A stretch of 64,000 bases of DNA, from NCBI GenBank assembly GCA_025738555.1, contig JAOVFP010000019.1, positions 434,001 to 498,000 of the forward strand. Reading direction: 5' to 3'. The notes beneath the pieces are model-generated. The model was not told where the DNA came from. It did no database searches and saw nothing but the letters and a program-made list of their open reading frames with translations. This DNA is from Cyathus striatus (Eukaryota > Basidiomycota > Agaricomycetes > Agaricales > Nidulariaceae). Positions within the stretch are counted from its first letter, which is position 1. Every line of letters starts with the position of its first letter. Positions 9,813-21,609 of this stretch are shown here, in pieces. The position numbers and the translations under genes are program-made.

Positions 9813-12152
9813 TACATATTAATGGCAAATTTCAGGGCTCAGAATTGTGAAAATAGCGCAGTATTTATGTAGCTGTTCATATCTTTGAGTAGTTAGGGCA
9901 GGATGGCTGAAGTGGGTCTTGATTTAGAACGTGTGACTCCGAGGCAACAATCTTTATCAAACGATAATACCTACTCTCCTATCCTGCCAATACTACATCA
10001 CAGTACATATCGATCGGTATTGTACAAAGCTCCTAAAGCTCCTTCAAGAACCAGGCCTGGTTAACGTCGCGAACATGAAGAGGTCGCAAGGCAGTCTACA
10101 TCCAACAGTTGAAATTCTTCACAAGAGTATTGACAGAATCACGGCAACTTACCCTGGGTGGAAAGATGTGTTCGAGAGAAAAATCCGCGGCAAGCTCATC
10201 GTCTCCATCAACAGGGCCGCCTGGAACGACGATGCTGTGGAAAATGTTAACAATTTAAATTCTTACGCTCAGTATAATAGCGCTAACTGATAAAAATTCT
10301 CTTCGCTAGTAGGTTGAATGCGCCATTCGAAGGCTTCAGTCTTGGAAACAAGATGCGCGTTGACTTTCAGGTCAATCGGAGCCAGGTAGTATTTTCCATC
10401 GAAGGCTTCGTTCCGAATATGATAATTACCGTTGGAACATTTCTCGAATTTCCACTAATATTTTTAATGTTAGTTAGTTATTCATCAGTAGTGGCTACGT
10501 GGTGGGACGAAATTAGGCAGACCTTAAATTGATCTGGATTAACTGGCCTGAAGGGAAGGACGACGATAGGGACGTTCTCACTTCCTTTCTCTAGGAAGAG
10601 ACTTTGATTGCCCAAATTCTTTGCAATCTCGTAGGTTCCTTCTGTGATAGACATATTATAGCAGTAGTTGTAATTGAGATGTAGAGATGTGGAATGACTC
10701 TTCCAAACACTACTTCCCAGCTTTTATACCTGGAGGTCCGCTGTTTGTGGAAGGAAGTGGACTTGAATCGGATCCAATTACATCCCCCCTTCGCATACCT
10801 TGACATAAGTGACGTCAAAATCAAACTCCAATTTCATAATGAAATTCCTGTTTACTTGTTGATGAGCCAGGTCATATGAATCGTATCGTCATCCGACACT
10901 CAATATGCCAGACTTACAATGGTCAGGTGAATACAGTAAAAACCATAAAGGGAACTTGCAGTACTTAAGTAAATTACTTCGTGTATCTAATGCGCAGCCA
11001 TTGGTTGGAAGCACCCCACTTTTAACTTCAGGAGTTTATACGACCCCTGTATTGCCCTGTACGATCTGTGAAGTGGACCGCCTCCGCCGACTCCACGGGC
11101 TATGTTACTTACCAAATCTTCAAATAAATATATCATTGGAAACTCACAAATAATGTCTAGTGCTCCAGGTAAATGAAATCATGTACCATAAATGATGCTG
11201 AAACGATGAAAATTAGTTGACGAAGTCTTGAGAAGTTGCCATAATTACAGCCAAGTACATTATGTAATCAGCGTTGAAGAACCGAATGTTCAATATACTA
11301 GAAAGTTACTGGTCAATCGAAATTTTGTCTATAGTTTAACGTGACAGATGTAAGTCAAATAATAATATGGAAACGGAGTAGATATTTAAAGTAAAACACT
11401 TGTTTCTACCCAGTATGTACCTTACTCAGCGCACCCATCTACCAAAGGTAGGGTTTCAGAGTTTGTAGCAGATCTCTGCAGTCCAACCAAGCTGAAATAT
11501 GTATAGCTTGCACTTGATGTATTGAGCACCAAGGCAGTTTATCAGGACTCTTGAAAGCAGTCCAGAAATGTGACGGTGATATTGACCCAGAACCCCGGAG
11601 ATTAATGACGTTACTCACAAAGAGACTCATGGACTAGACGTACTGGCTGAAGCTATGGATGTGTTGTAAGACTGTAAGTTCAACCAAATGAGTTATTTGA
11701 ACTTTAAACTTGCTTATGACAAGGTTTTCTCGGGCTCGTTCGTTGCCTGTCTGCAGATATATTTTGTATTGAAACTCTCCTATCATGTATATTGCGATAT
11801 TATAAGGTATTATTTCGAAAAAGTTGTAGCTGAGTCAACCAAGAGTCAATGTTCCGGGTCCGAGTCATTCGACTTGCGTAGAATGCAATGCAGTGCAATG
11901 ATAATGCAGCATTCGGACCCAGAGTCAAAGACATCATATGATGATTCCATGTCCTCCGGAATCCGGATGCCAGCGGCACCGTTTCTGCCGGAGCGAATGT
12001 CAAGTTTCCACGTCTTCTTTTCGACAACGTTTTTCTCCACGGTTCCGACTCATCTGACTCTAGGACGCCGTTCGTTCTAAATACCTGACCATGGCAGCAC
12101 TCAACTTATCAACATCTCTTCATACCAAGCAAGAACTCGTATACACTTGACC
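9813..12152. other. intergenic region with unrecognised ORF fragments
   Basis: No gene could be supported. Short open stretches at 10075-10290 (contains YPGWKDVFERKIRGKL and VSINRAAWNDDAV) and 10314-10430 (FEGFSLGNKMRVDF) have protein-like composition and could be exons of a small or decayed gene. I did not recognise the family, and no convincing splice chain continues beyond 10500. The last ~100 bp before 12153 is C/A-rich and probably holds the promoter and leader of the ABCF gene; no clear TATA box was seen. Confidence 0.4.
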
Positions 12153-14891
12153 ATGTCTACTGCGAATTCTTCCGACGGAAAACGCAAAACTGCAGCAGGG
12201 AAGGGCAATACAAAGCCTACCATCGTCGCTACCTCTCAGACCTCTCGATTCCACGTGGATACCCTTACCACTCTATCGACTGAGGTAGGTTTACTCTGGA
12301 TTTCGGACTTTGAAAAAATTAGACTAGAATCTAACAATTCCCGCATAGATCGATCTCCAAACGGTGAACATTTCCATCGGACAAAACGACCTTCTCGTCG
12401 ATGCGCACTTACGCCTCAAGTCAGGAGTTCATTATGCTGTAAGGATATGTGCTATGCTTATAAGCTGTAGATGGCAGCTGACAATGCGTCTGTAGCTGAT
12501 CGGTCGGAATGGCGAAGGAAAGTCCAGTACGTCCCCTAAGTTTTTTTTGTTGAAAATACATCCGAACATGCCGTATTTAGCTCTGCTTAAAGCCATCGCA
12601 GACCGACTTATCCCGGGAATCGCTGACAACCTTCGACTCCTCCTCGTATCACAAGTCGAAGACGATGACAACACTGCTTCTGATCTCTTAGCAGGCGAAG
12701 CTGAAGGAACCCAATTCGACGCCGAGCTTACAGTCACCCAACGTGTAGTGAAAAGTGATAGACGGCATGAACGCGCTTTGGTTGAGCAGAAACGTATGTG
12801 ACTTTAGTATCGTTAAGCTAAGCGTGTACGTCGTAATGCTTCCTTCCCTAAGTTCTGCAGAGTGCGCATGATACCTCGACAAACGTCAACGATATCGCAC
12901 ATGCATTGTTCACTGTGAAGCTTCAACGCGCCAAGGATGATCTTGAAGAAGCTCAAAAGATTGCTCTCCGGCGTAGTGGTGCCCGAGGAAACCAAGCTCG
13001 CAAAGATTTACTCAAGGCCGAGGCAGCAGTCGCAGAGCACGAGCAACGGTATGGTTCCAGCGTCATCTGCCAGGTCTAACTCTTATAACTGCTTTAGGCT
13101 CGCTAATAGCGACTGGGGTATACCTGATTCTCAAATCACACTTGAAGCAGCTGAAGTGCTCGATAACGTTCAGAACCAGTTGGATGCCGTGAGTGGTTTA
13201 GCCGAGTAGTTCAATGCATTACGCTAGATACTGATACCTATCGACAACGTAGCTCGATGCTGGTACGACGGAAGCAAGAGTTCGTTCAATCCTCCTAGGC
13301 CTCGGATTCAAGAAAGAGCAGCTAGATGCCAAGTTCACCACCCTGAGCGGTGGCTGGCGCTCTCGCTGCTCACTGGCAAATGCTCTCTTGCAAAAGCCTG
13401 ATATTGTACACACCCAACCTTACTTGCATCGAACCCAACACTAATCTACTTCCCCATAGCTAATGCTAGACGAACCAACGAACTACCTCGACATCCTCTC
13501 CGTCTCCTGGCTCCAAAAGCACCTCGAAACCGTGCCCTCCACAGTAGTCGTAATCGCACACGACCGCGAGTTCGTCGACGCCATCGCACAAGAAACCATC
13601 ATCCTGCGAAACAAGTCTCTCACGTACTACGATGGCAATCTCACTGAATACGAGCAGGACATGCGGGTAGAGCGGAAAGGCAAGATTCGGATGAAGGAGG
13701 CGTTGGATAAGAAGCGGGTGGCGGTTGAGAAGACTATTGAGCAAGGGTTGAGGACTGCTAAAGCCACTGGCGATATGAATCGTGCGAAGATGGCTAAGTC
13801 TAGGCAGAAGAAGTTGGATGATCGGTGGGGGATGGAAAGGAGTGCGAAAGGTGGTCGGTGGGTGCCTTTCTATTCATTCCTTGTTTTGATTTTGACGATG
13901 TGCGTTGCTAGGTTTAAGCTTAATCGCGATAATGCGGGATATCACTTCACCTCCCGTGAGGAGATTGAGATTGAGGAGCTGGACAAGCCTATCAAGCTTG
14001 TCATTCCTAGCCCAGAGCCATTGCGATTCCCGGGCTCCCTCATATCTGCTAGCAACATTACATTCTCCTATCCCCGCTCTGCCACTAAAGTCCTCGAAGA
14101 CGTGTCGATCACGATACACCCTGGGGACCGTGTAGGTCTGGTGGGCAAGAATGGGGAAGGCAAATCGACGCTGGTGAAGCTGCTCACTGGGATAGGAGGG
14201 TTGGTTCCGAAGAAGGGCAGCATTGAACGACACCCACGGCTACGCCTCGGGTACTTCGATCAACATTCCGTAGAGGCGTTAACGAGCACTGAGATGGCGA
14301 GTACCTCAGCAGTACGCTATTTCCTGGACACGCTGCAGAGCGCTTCTCCATCGATCGATGTAGATGAATCGGCAGCTAGGGCTTGTCTGGGGTCGTTTGG
14401 ACTCCATGGACGTACAGCTGTCAATCCGATAAGTACGCTCTCCGGAGGGCAAAAGGTGCGTTCTTGACCCTATCCACCAAACAGTTTGATAACTATAACA
14501 CCTACAACTCTAGGTCCGCCTAGCGCTCGCAATAGTGGTATACCCGGCGCCCAACCTCCTTGTACTTGACGAAGTCACCACCCATCTTGATAAGGACACC
14601 ATCATGGCCCTGATTCAGGCTTTACGGAAGTACACCGGTGCAGTTCTCCTGGTCAGCCACGACCGCCACTTCGTTCGCTGCGTGATCGAAGGTAAACATG
14701 CTGTACCTCGCTTAGGTGACGGCGATGGAGAAAGTGATGAGGAAAGTGATGAGGACGATGATACGGGCCAGGGCGGAAATGGAACTGTTTATGCTGTTGG
14801 TCCAAAGGGCCGTGCGAAACCGCTTAGTGGTGGTATGGACGATTATGCTGTTGTGATTGAGAGACAAATGAGGAAGCTTGGTCTCGTGTAG
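12153..14891 (+). CDS. ABCF-family ATPase (twin ABC domains, no membrane part)
   Basis: Ten exons: 12153-12284, 12349-12438, 12496-12526, 12581-12793, 12853-13048, 13098-13188, 13253-13405, 13460-13857, 13912-14455, 14514-14891. All junctions are in frame and give about 741 residues. ABC1 has Walker A GRNGEGKST (codon split by an intron), signature LSGGW, Walker B LMLDEPTNYLD and the switch His in IAHDREF. ABC2 has GKNGEGKST, LSGGQ, LLVLDEVTTHLD and VSHDRHF. Between them lies a charged helical linker (KKRVAVEKTIEQGL). ABCF proteins act on ribosomes in translation control or biogenesis; which subgroup this is I cannot say. The acidic loop GDGDGESDEESDEDDD near the C-terminus is notable. The second Walker B has V-T-T where P-T-N is usual, but the catalytic Glu is kept. 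Confidence 0.85.
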
Positions 14892-15278
14892 GGGTGGGCT
14901 GGTACCCATGCATCGTATTTTTCACGTGTAGTATTCCTATGACTTGTGCGAGCCTATGACACTGATTGTTATCGTCGATCGTGAAATTTGAAGATAGATT
15001 TGCTGAAAAGATTAATATCTACCTAATCTATTAAAATTTAGCAGCATTTTCTGGTGGAAGACGGTGGAATTTTTGGTGTATTTGAATTCATGATTGATTC
15101 CTGATCATGTTTATCAATGGTGCTGTAGCGACTGGCCAAACTACAAAACCGCCAAGTAACCCCTTTATTCTCAAGACCCTTGCAGCACAGAATGCATTTC
15201 TTACTAGATGCTTTCTGCTTTCTACATTTTTATAACTTTTGAAATCCAGTAGTACAAGATTGATAAAACAAAATATTA
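14892..15278. other. convergent intergenic region
   Basis: This AT-rich spacer lies between the ends of two convergent genes. The first ~75 bp is also duplicated after the ABCF pseudogene at 24365-24445, so it belongs to the duplicated unit. Nothing else was recognised. Confidence 0.6.
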
Positions 15279-15956
15279 TTATACGCTGTTAACAATGAGT
15301 TCCATGTTTGTGACTTCATCTTTACTTGTCTTCATAAGCCCTTTAAAAAACACATTATGCAACAAAAAATCAACTCTTCTAACCCCAGAGGATCTCTCTA
15401 TGGCGTCCCTTCCACATCGATTTTCGTATGCCCGTGCCACAGGCAGCTCATCCCCAACAGCCAATTTAGCCCAGTCAAGATGGGTAATAGGTTGACGTAG
15501 GGAAGTATAAATACTATCTAATACATCTCCCACAGTAATTGGCGGAAGTGGATGGATGTCATATTTGGCATCGACGCATATTACCATAGGCCATTGTGGA
15601 ATGAGTTTACATGATATGTGCAACTCAGACACAGGTGGGTGTGTAGCGTTTTGTAAAAATTCCGGATGTGAAGAGAGATCTGCACTGTTGATGCGTCTCG
15701 GAGAGAATATCTTCTGTGAAAGATCAAAGTATAAGTCTGATCGACGAGTAGCATCGAGCCATGGATGCATGTATAATTGGTCCTTGGCAGAGCTCGCTAA
15801 GGACCATGGAATGCTTGTATTAGCATTCGGTAGAGGAAAGCTGAGATAGGGATGGGCTGGTGGTTGTTCTGAACTATTGTGGGTGGGTGCATGCGAGAGC
15901 CCTGGGTGGGGGAGATATGGTTTTGAGCCGACATTAGGTGTGTATTCAGAGTCCAT
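15279..15956 (-). CDS. DUF6699-type protein
   Basis: Single exon, 225 residues. After a Pro/Ser/His-rich N-terminus (~55 residues) comes the pattern known for DUF6699 proteins of Agaricomycetes: HPWLDA, DLSSHP (F/L-rich), a beta-rich stretch with WPMVICVDA, ITVGDVLDSIYTSLRQPIT and W. Near the end is GVRRVDFLLHNVFFKGL. The function is unknown in the family. The stop is 387 bp from the ABCF stop (convergent). The start at 15956 is 49 bp downstream of the end of the pseudokinase reading, so the gene has almost no upstream intergenic space. No lesion was seen. Confidence 0.75.
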   Translation of the reverse strand: MDSEYTPNVGSKPYLPHPGLSHAPTHNSSEQPPAHPYLSFPLPNANTSIPWSLASSAKDQLYMHPWLDATRRSDLYFDLSQKIFSPRRINSADLSSHPEFLQNATHPPVSELHISCKLIPQWPMVICVDAKYDIHPLPPITVGDVLDSIYTSLRQPITHLDWAKLAVGDELPVARAYENRCGRDAIERSSGVRRVDFLLHNVFFKGLMKTSKDEVTNMELIVNSV

Positions 15957-17658
15957 ATGTGCCTATTTTAAGTTAACTTAGCTTTGCATTGAAAATAAAA
16001 CTTTTCATATACTTTCCATTGAAAACACTGACTCCAAAGCTGAGGGCATCACAAAGGAGGCTACATAGCTGAGATTGTTAAAGTGAGAAGAAACTTTCCA
16101 GCAGTCCTTGGGACGATTATCTGTGAATGTTCTCAGCTTAAGATGATGGAAAATATCTTGTAACTCTGGCCGATCTTGCGAGTTATTATTCCAGCATTTG
16201 CACAGAAATTCCCACATAAATTCAGTCAAGCCATTCTTATGCCAGCATTCATGAGAGGAAGGTGGCTTAGATGGATGCTGTTTTTCACTAGCTGCCTGGG
16301 TAATCACCGGTTCCTCTCGAGAATCAGTGAGAAGCAGCCTTTGTCCAGTTAGCACCTATAAGAAGAAATGTTGAGCTTCTCATTAATATCCTGTTGGTGA
16401 ATAGACTTAACCTCATAGCAAATTGTTGAGAATGAATATATGTCAGTCTTAGAAGTGATTAATTCTCCAGTGAGTATCTCTGGTGCAAAGTAGTGAATCA
16501 TTTCATGTGGAAAGCCAGGCATTGTACTGAGTCCACCAACTTCTGCTTTACCATGCACAAAGAATACTGAACACTCTAGCCCAGTAAGATAAGCTCTCTG
16601 GGAGTTCGAGACTAGAATGTTACCCTAAGATCCGTTAGAAGTGTGTAGTAACAAAATATTGCAAAAGAATCCATACAGGATATATTTGCCGGTGAATGAT
16701 GCCATTCTCATGCAGATAAGCTATTCCAGATGCGATATCGAACAGCTTCAGATAGTCGTGTAAGTGGTAATATATAATTAGTTTTAAGCAATCGAAGCTC
16801 ACGAATAACCAGTGCTTATCGGTAACATGTGGCCCTAGTTGCTCCAGAAACTTTGTTGATTGCATATTTTTCAGAGGAGGGTTGATCATTCTAAATTTAT
16901 TCTCTAAAACAGTCGCTCCGAAAAACGGAACTATATTAGGATGATTCAGATGTCGGCAGAGTATAGCTTCGTTTGGAGTTTGCTGTATGAATCTGAATTA
17001 ATGTAATTAATTCTAAATTATGAAGCACCCACATTTCCTGATATGCGCTCCCGTATAATTTTCACATGTATGGGGGCATCCAACTCAGTATTAGTGACCG
17101 AGTAACTTTTGATCCACTCAACCGGAACCAGAGATTCATAAGAAGTCGGTATAATTTTTGAAAGCGTGTACTCAGACAGCATCAAAATGAGCGAGTTCCT
17201 CAGCGATGTGTGCATATATGGGTTACAGATTAACTAGAGAAGAGTGAGATTATGGCATGTCAAAAAATGATTGGCTCATACCAAATCCAACAAATCTGAA
17301 AACGGTTGCTTTGGAAATGTACCTGACAGAGCACTTTACGCTCGCCCCCTGTTACACGTGGAATCCATGTGAATTCCACCTATTCATGTGTACTTCACGT
17401 GTACTTCATATGTACTACACTCCACCTTAAATGTATTTAAATCAGCAAATTTCCATTCAAATTTGCGATTTTTGTACACATGGAGTACACATGTAGTGCA
17501 CATGTACAGGTGAAATATCAAAATTCCACATGGAATTGCGAAGTGAAATTCACAAGGAATACACGTGGACTAGTTACACTTGTACAGTACACTTGTAATT
17601 ACTTGTAATTAACTTCTCCGTTACTATTATAATAAAAATAAATGTTTTAGCATAATGA

Positions 17659-17742
17659 CACTAAGGGGAATTGAACTATCGACCACTACTTTGATTAGTA
17701 ATCACATTAAAAGCATCCAATTTACCGTTAAGCCATCGGACC
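17659..17742 (-). other. tRNA-like sequence (degenerate)
   Basis: On the minus strand TGGCTTAACGGTAAATTGG fits a Pol III A box / D-arm and AGTTCAATTCC fits a B box / T-arm. Between them TGATTACTAATCA can form an anticodon-like hairpin. The acceptor stem is poor and no trustworthy anticodon is evident, so it is a tRNA relic or SINE head carried inside the hAT-like element rather than a functional tRNA. Confidence 0.45.
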
Positions 17743-17939
17743 ATATTATATCTGTAAGACAAAGGCTACATAACAACCTACGGCACATTTCCACGTATAT
17801 GCATCATGTGACATATAGCTAACGCGTTGCCAACTCATCGTTCCTTACCCTGCTTCCTCGCTCCCCACTACCCTCTCCCTCTCCCTCTCCCTCTTCCTCT
17901 CCCCCACTCCCCTTGCCCTCTCCCCCCTATCAAGAGGGT

Positions 17940-18720
17940 AAACCCGAAGCAGGACAACACCGAATAAGCAGGAGGGCCATGCACGCAGGGTAGGAGGGGT
18001 GGAACAGCGACGAGCGCGTAGGGCAGGAGGGGCGGGAAAGGCTGGAAACGGCGCATGTGCAGGGCGAGAAAGGCGGGGGACGAAGAGCGTGGAGACAGGA
18101 GTGGGGGGAACGACGCGCGTATAGGGTGGAAAAGGCGGAGAATGACGAGCGTGGAGGGTGGGAACGGGGGGAAACGACGCGCATGGAGGGTGGGAACGGC
18201 GGGGGACGACGCGTGTGGAGGGAGGGAACAGAGGGAATGGCGGGGAACGACACACGTGGAGCGCGAGAACAGGGGGAACGACGCGCGAAGGGTGGGAACG
18301 GTAGGGAACGACACGCGTGGAGCGCGAGAACAGGGGGAACGACGTGCGAAGGGTGGGAACGGCAGGGAACGACACGCGTGGAGGGCGGGAACAGGAGGGA
18401 ACGGCGGGGAACGACACACATGGAGCGCGAGAACAGGGGGGACGACGCGCGCGAAGGGTGGGGATGGCGGGGGGTGACACACGTGGGAGGCGGGAACAGG
18501 GGGGGACGGCGGGGGGCGATGCGCGTGGAGGGTGGGAACAGCGGGGAACGATGCGCGTGGAGGGTGGGAACAGCGGGGAACGATGCGCGTGGAGGGCGGG
18601 TACAGGGGGGAATGACATGCGTGAAGGGTGGGAACGGCGGGGAATGACACGCGTGGAGGGCGAGAACAGGGGGGGACGACGCGCGTGGAGGGCGGGAACG
18701 GCGGGGCGACGAGCGGGGGG
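17940..18720. repeat. GC-rich minisatellite
   Basis: About 780 bp of imperfect tandem units (roughly 30-60 bp) built from GGGAACGACGCGCGTGGAGG-like blocks. It is far richer in GC than the flanks. Because the repeats lack stops, long ORFs appear on both strands (Pro/Arg/Ser-rich one way, Gly/Arg-rich the other). These are by-products. Confidence 0.85.
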
Positions 18721-19248
18721 GTGAGGGTATTACGTGACCGTTATTAAATAATAAATAGTTGTATTTAAATAGTTTAAATATACTATTATTTTAAATGATT
18801 TGAGTGAAGTACACATGGATTCCACATGTACAATTTCATGTGTAGTTCACTTTCTTCATAGCTAAATTCACCTTCTGCATGAAATTTTTTAAGAAGTGGA
18901 ATTCACATGTACTTCATGTGGAATTAGGTGAAGTGCATGTGGAAATTTTACAATTAAGTGTATTTTTGTGAAGTACACATGTAGTTCACATGGAAATGTG
19001 TACTACATGTGGAGTACACGTGTATAGGTGGGTGTGTGTAAAGTACTGACCTGACACACCATTTTTCATCGACTCCTGAAAAATAAGGCCAGTTGTAAGC
19101 ATGAAAAATTCCAGATGACTATTTTCATGAAGCTGTTTTGTTGGTTGTAGCATCGACGGGTGTTGTGAAGTCGCTGGATCTGTTTTAGAATGTTTAAAGG
19201 ATTGTGCATGTGCACCAAGAGTTTCCCTCAGTCTATAATTGCATTAAG

Positions 19249-21004
19249 CAATGATTCATAAGCAGAAGCACCTGAAAAGAGAAACACGCCTTAAAACAAA
19301 ATCTTTATTTTCATAAATCCAAAACTTCAGGTCAGGGCTTTCAAGAATGATTTCGCTGACTTGAGGGTTACATCGAAACGATAGCCATTTTGACAGAGAG
19401 TAATACCAGCCAACTGATACGTTGTTATTAGGTCGAAATTCCTCCATTATTCAAAATTAATGTTGTGGCGCTTACCAAAGTTACATGTTTTAATCGGTTC
19501 ACATAACTCGTTATCATTTGAAAGCAGTGCCAGTGTATCATGGGCGTGACATGCAAGTGGCATTGATGTCAAAATTGTCTTAGAATATCCTATGATTTCT
19601 GCATAGACCTTGCGTTCATTAATAAAATATTCGTGCGATCGACTCTTGTCTCGTAAGAAGTCCTCGAGTGATGCATGGTGGAGGCGAGGCTCTGGCCGAT
19701 CCCAAGTGCCTAAGCCAGAAAACTGGGGAATGTACAGTAACGAATGGAGACCTTCCAACGCCAACCTCAAATGACCGGGTTTAAGATTCAGCAACTGTTC
19801 AATGACCGATAATGTTGGTAACTGAAAGGGTCGCTCTTCTCGAAGTATAACAATCATTAGGCCAATAATGGACAGAATTCTGTCTCGTTGAGTAGATTTA
19901 CTCTTTCTTAAAATTTGGAGATACAGTTGGTCGAGCTCCGCGAATGCTGTTGCGTGAGTATCAGGAAGCAGTAGCACGTTCTCCAACTGCTGGACCGGAT
20001 CCATTGAAGGCTCGCGAACGTATTTTAATACAGTCGCTGCATAGATGTACTGACCCGAAGCCTTCCCAACAAGTCTCTCAATGTCTGACTCGGAGGGCCA
20101 TGATGGATTGTACTGCATAATTTCTGCGTATCTGTCATCAAATCGAACCTTCTTTAGTTCATCTTTCAAGTAAAGTTGTATCTCTCGATCAACCTCGTTG
20201 GAGTGTATGAGCTCAACTTTGAGTGTATGTTTAATCACTTCTCCCTGGGAGAAAGCATTTCGTATGTGGGATTCAGGTCGACTTGAAATAATGATACGCA
20301 AGGGAAGCCCATAGGCCGATGCACTGGCAATCATTTTTAGCATCTGAACCTGAGCATCTTCGTCTAGGCACTCGTCCAAGCCATCGATCACTATGACAGT
20401 AGGTGGAAGAGCGTCTTTCATCCCTACAGCGGCCTTCAAGGGGGCGACAACGAGCTTTCTCCATTGTGCCTCCATAGATTGAGATATGACATCTGGATCG
20501 CGTGTTACGTGCATTTCTATTGCCTTCCTGAGCCCGGTGATGGGAAGAAAAACAGCCAGTTGATAAGCTATAGTTGTGAGCAACCTCTGCACGTTATTTC
20601 GAGTTGCTTCAGTCCTCGAGAAGAAGAAGCTGGCTCCGAGGGTCTTCATCCGTTCCAGTTTTTCGCATACACTCTGAGCTATGGCCGATTTTCCAACTCC
20701 CGCGGGTCCATAGAGCCAAAGAATATTCGACTGATCATCCACATCATTGGACCAACGTACTAGCTGCTCGATCACACGCTCTCGAGTTCCCGGATGGCAT
20801 ATTGGTGCGGGAAATCGTTGACCTGAATCGTGTTTTGCATCGGATGCAATGTTTTGAGCAAGAAACTGGATTGCTGATTGGAACAGTTAATATATTTCAC
20901 TAGCATTCTACTATGCACTGATGTAACTTCATACCATCCATTCCTTGCTCAAATCCTGTGAACTGCCCGCCATTTATAATGAAGTTATGAGAGTCAGAAA
21001 ACAT
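19249..21004 (-). CDS. NACHT-domain STAND ATPase (NLR-like), N-terminal part of the locus
   Basis: Exon 1 21004-20935 encodes MFSDSHNFIINGGQF, the start typical of Agaricomycete NACHT proteins. Exon 2 20873-19476 encodes the NTPase, and a further exon lies at about 19446-19259. Walker A is GPAGVGKSAIAQ, Walker B VIVIDGLDECLDE and the sensor-like motif IIISSRPE. A helical region (winged-helix/HD-like) with LHHASLEDFL follows. The reaction is NTP hydrolysis controlling oligomerisation; such proteins act in fungal self/non-self or stress recognition. No WD40, ankyrin or TPR repeats follow. Instead the next exons on the same strand encode the pseudokinase. The exon 2-3 junction (near 19476-19446) could not be resolved with standard splice sites in frame, so a one-base lesion or an unusual intron is possible. 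Confidence 0.8.
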
Positions 21005-21609
21005 ATGTCACTGCAAGAGAATAACAAAGGACACTGCTGTGGATGGGCTAGTGATTGGAGTTGGAGTTCTGTTGAGCGTTGCTTATAATACCTATAACCC
21101 TCTCAAGTACCAACTAAAGTTAGCTGTACAGCCTCGAGCAAGTTCTTCCACTTACTAAGTTACAGCGTACGGGGTGCCGGTGAACCGGTGTCACGCACAT
21201 GACTCAGAGTCTAGAGTCACAGACATGTCACATGCATGTCACAACTGGCTTCCAGAATCCAGCCAACGTCCTCATTAAGTCATCGACGTCTCTGAGCGGC
21301 TAAGTTCGAAGTACCGTCCCTTTCCATTACTTCTTAAGCTACCCCCTGGCTCTATGTTACGCCGTAGCAATAACGAATCACGCGTCTCATATCTCACTTC
21401 TCGCCTCGCGGGCCCATGGTCAAGAAGAGATAAGTACTAGTATAACTACTACTAGTACAAAAATAGTGGCAAAGGTACCCATTTTCGCTTGTCTTTGAAC
21501 TTGCTAGCTTCGAGTCTCTGACCTACTCTTTCAGATCTGCCAATACGCCTTAACAGAACTTAATGGCCCATGCATCATATTCGTTGATTCACTGTAATAC
21601 AGTTCAGAT
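21005..21609. other. intergenic region upstream of the NACHT gene
   Basis: Probable promoter region of the divergently placed NACHT gene. It holds several ACATGTCAC/TGACTC words around 21195-21245 and an ACTAGTA palindrome cluster at 21428-21453. No ORF was recognised, and nothing proves function. Confidence 0.4.

Larger units (their letters stand above)
17329..19048. mobile_element. hAT-like non-autonomous DNA transposon, 1,720 bp
   Basis: A perfect 8-bp duplication ACCTGACA flanks it (17321-17328 and 19049-19056). The ends are inverted: GAGCACTTTACGC on the left and, reversed, CAGTACTTTACAC on the right. An 8-bp duplication is the hAT signature. Both subterminal zones (17380-17600, 18800-19030) are packed with ACATGTG/CACGTGT words in both orientations, likely transposase sites. 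The interior holds a tRNA-like segment (17659-17742) and a GC-rich minisatellite. There is no transposase. It splits an exon of the pseudokinase module, and the host reading frame closes perfectly when it is removed. Confidence 0.85.
16005..19215 (-). pseudogene. pseudokinase module, interrupted by a hAT-like insertion
   Basis: Exons on the minus strand, approximate except where splice sites are clear: 19215-19057, [hAT 19048-17329], 17328-17283, 17240-17030, 16996-16796, 16739-16674, 16621-16412, 16355-16005. Joining across one copy of the 8-bp target duplication restores an open frame (GVSGTFP). Kinase-fold landmarks: VKIIRER (beta-3 Lys), RHLNHPNIVPFFG, IASGIAYLHENGIIH, YFAPEIL, KTDIYSFSTICYEVLTGQ, FLCKCWNNNSQDRPEL. 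These place it with TKL-like fungal kinases. The catalytic loop reads HRQ-IYPGNILV instead of HRD, and the DFG position reads TGL, so phosphotransfer is not expected. Its first exon lies within ~40 nt of the NACHT exons upstream, so it is probably the C-terminal part of that gene. Confidence 0.75.

Noticed and set aside
11688..12080. Open frame upstream of the ABCF gene
   Set aside because: No recognisable motif, overlaps open frames on the other strand and lies where the ABCF promoter should be.
17845..18724. Long overlapping ORFs on both strands (Pro/Arg/Ser-rich and Gly/Arg-rich, up to ~260 residues)
   Set aside because: They arise from a GC-rich minisatellite without stops, in several frames and on both strands, inside a non-autonomous transposon.
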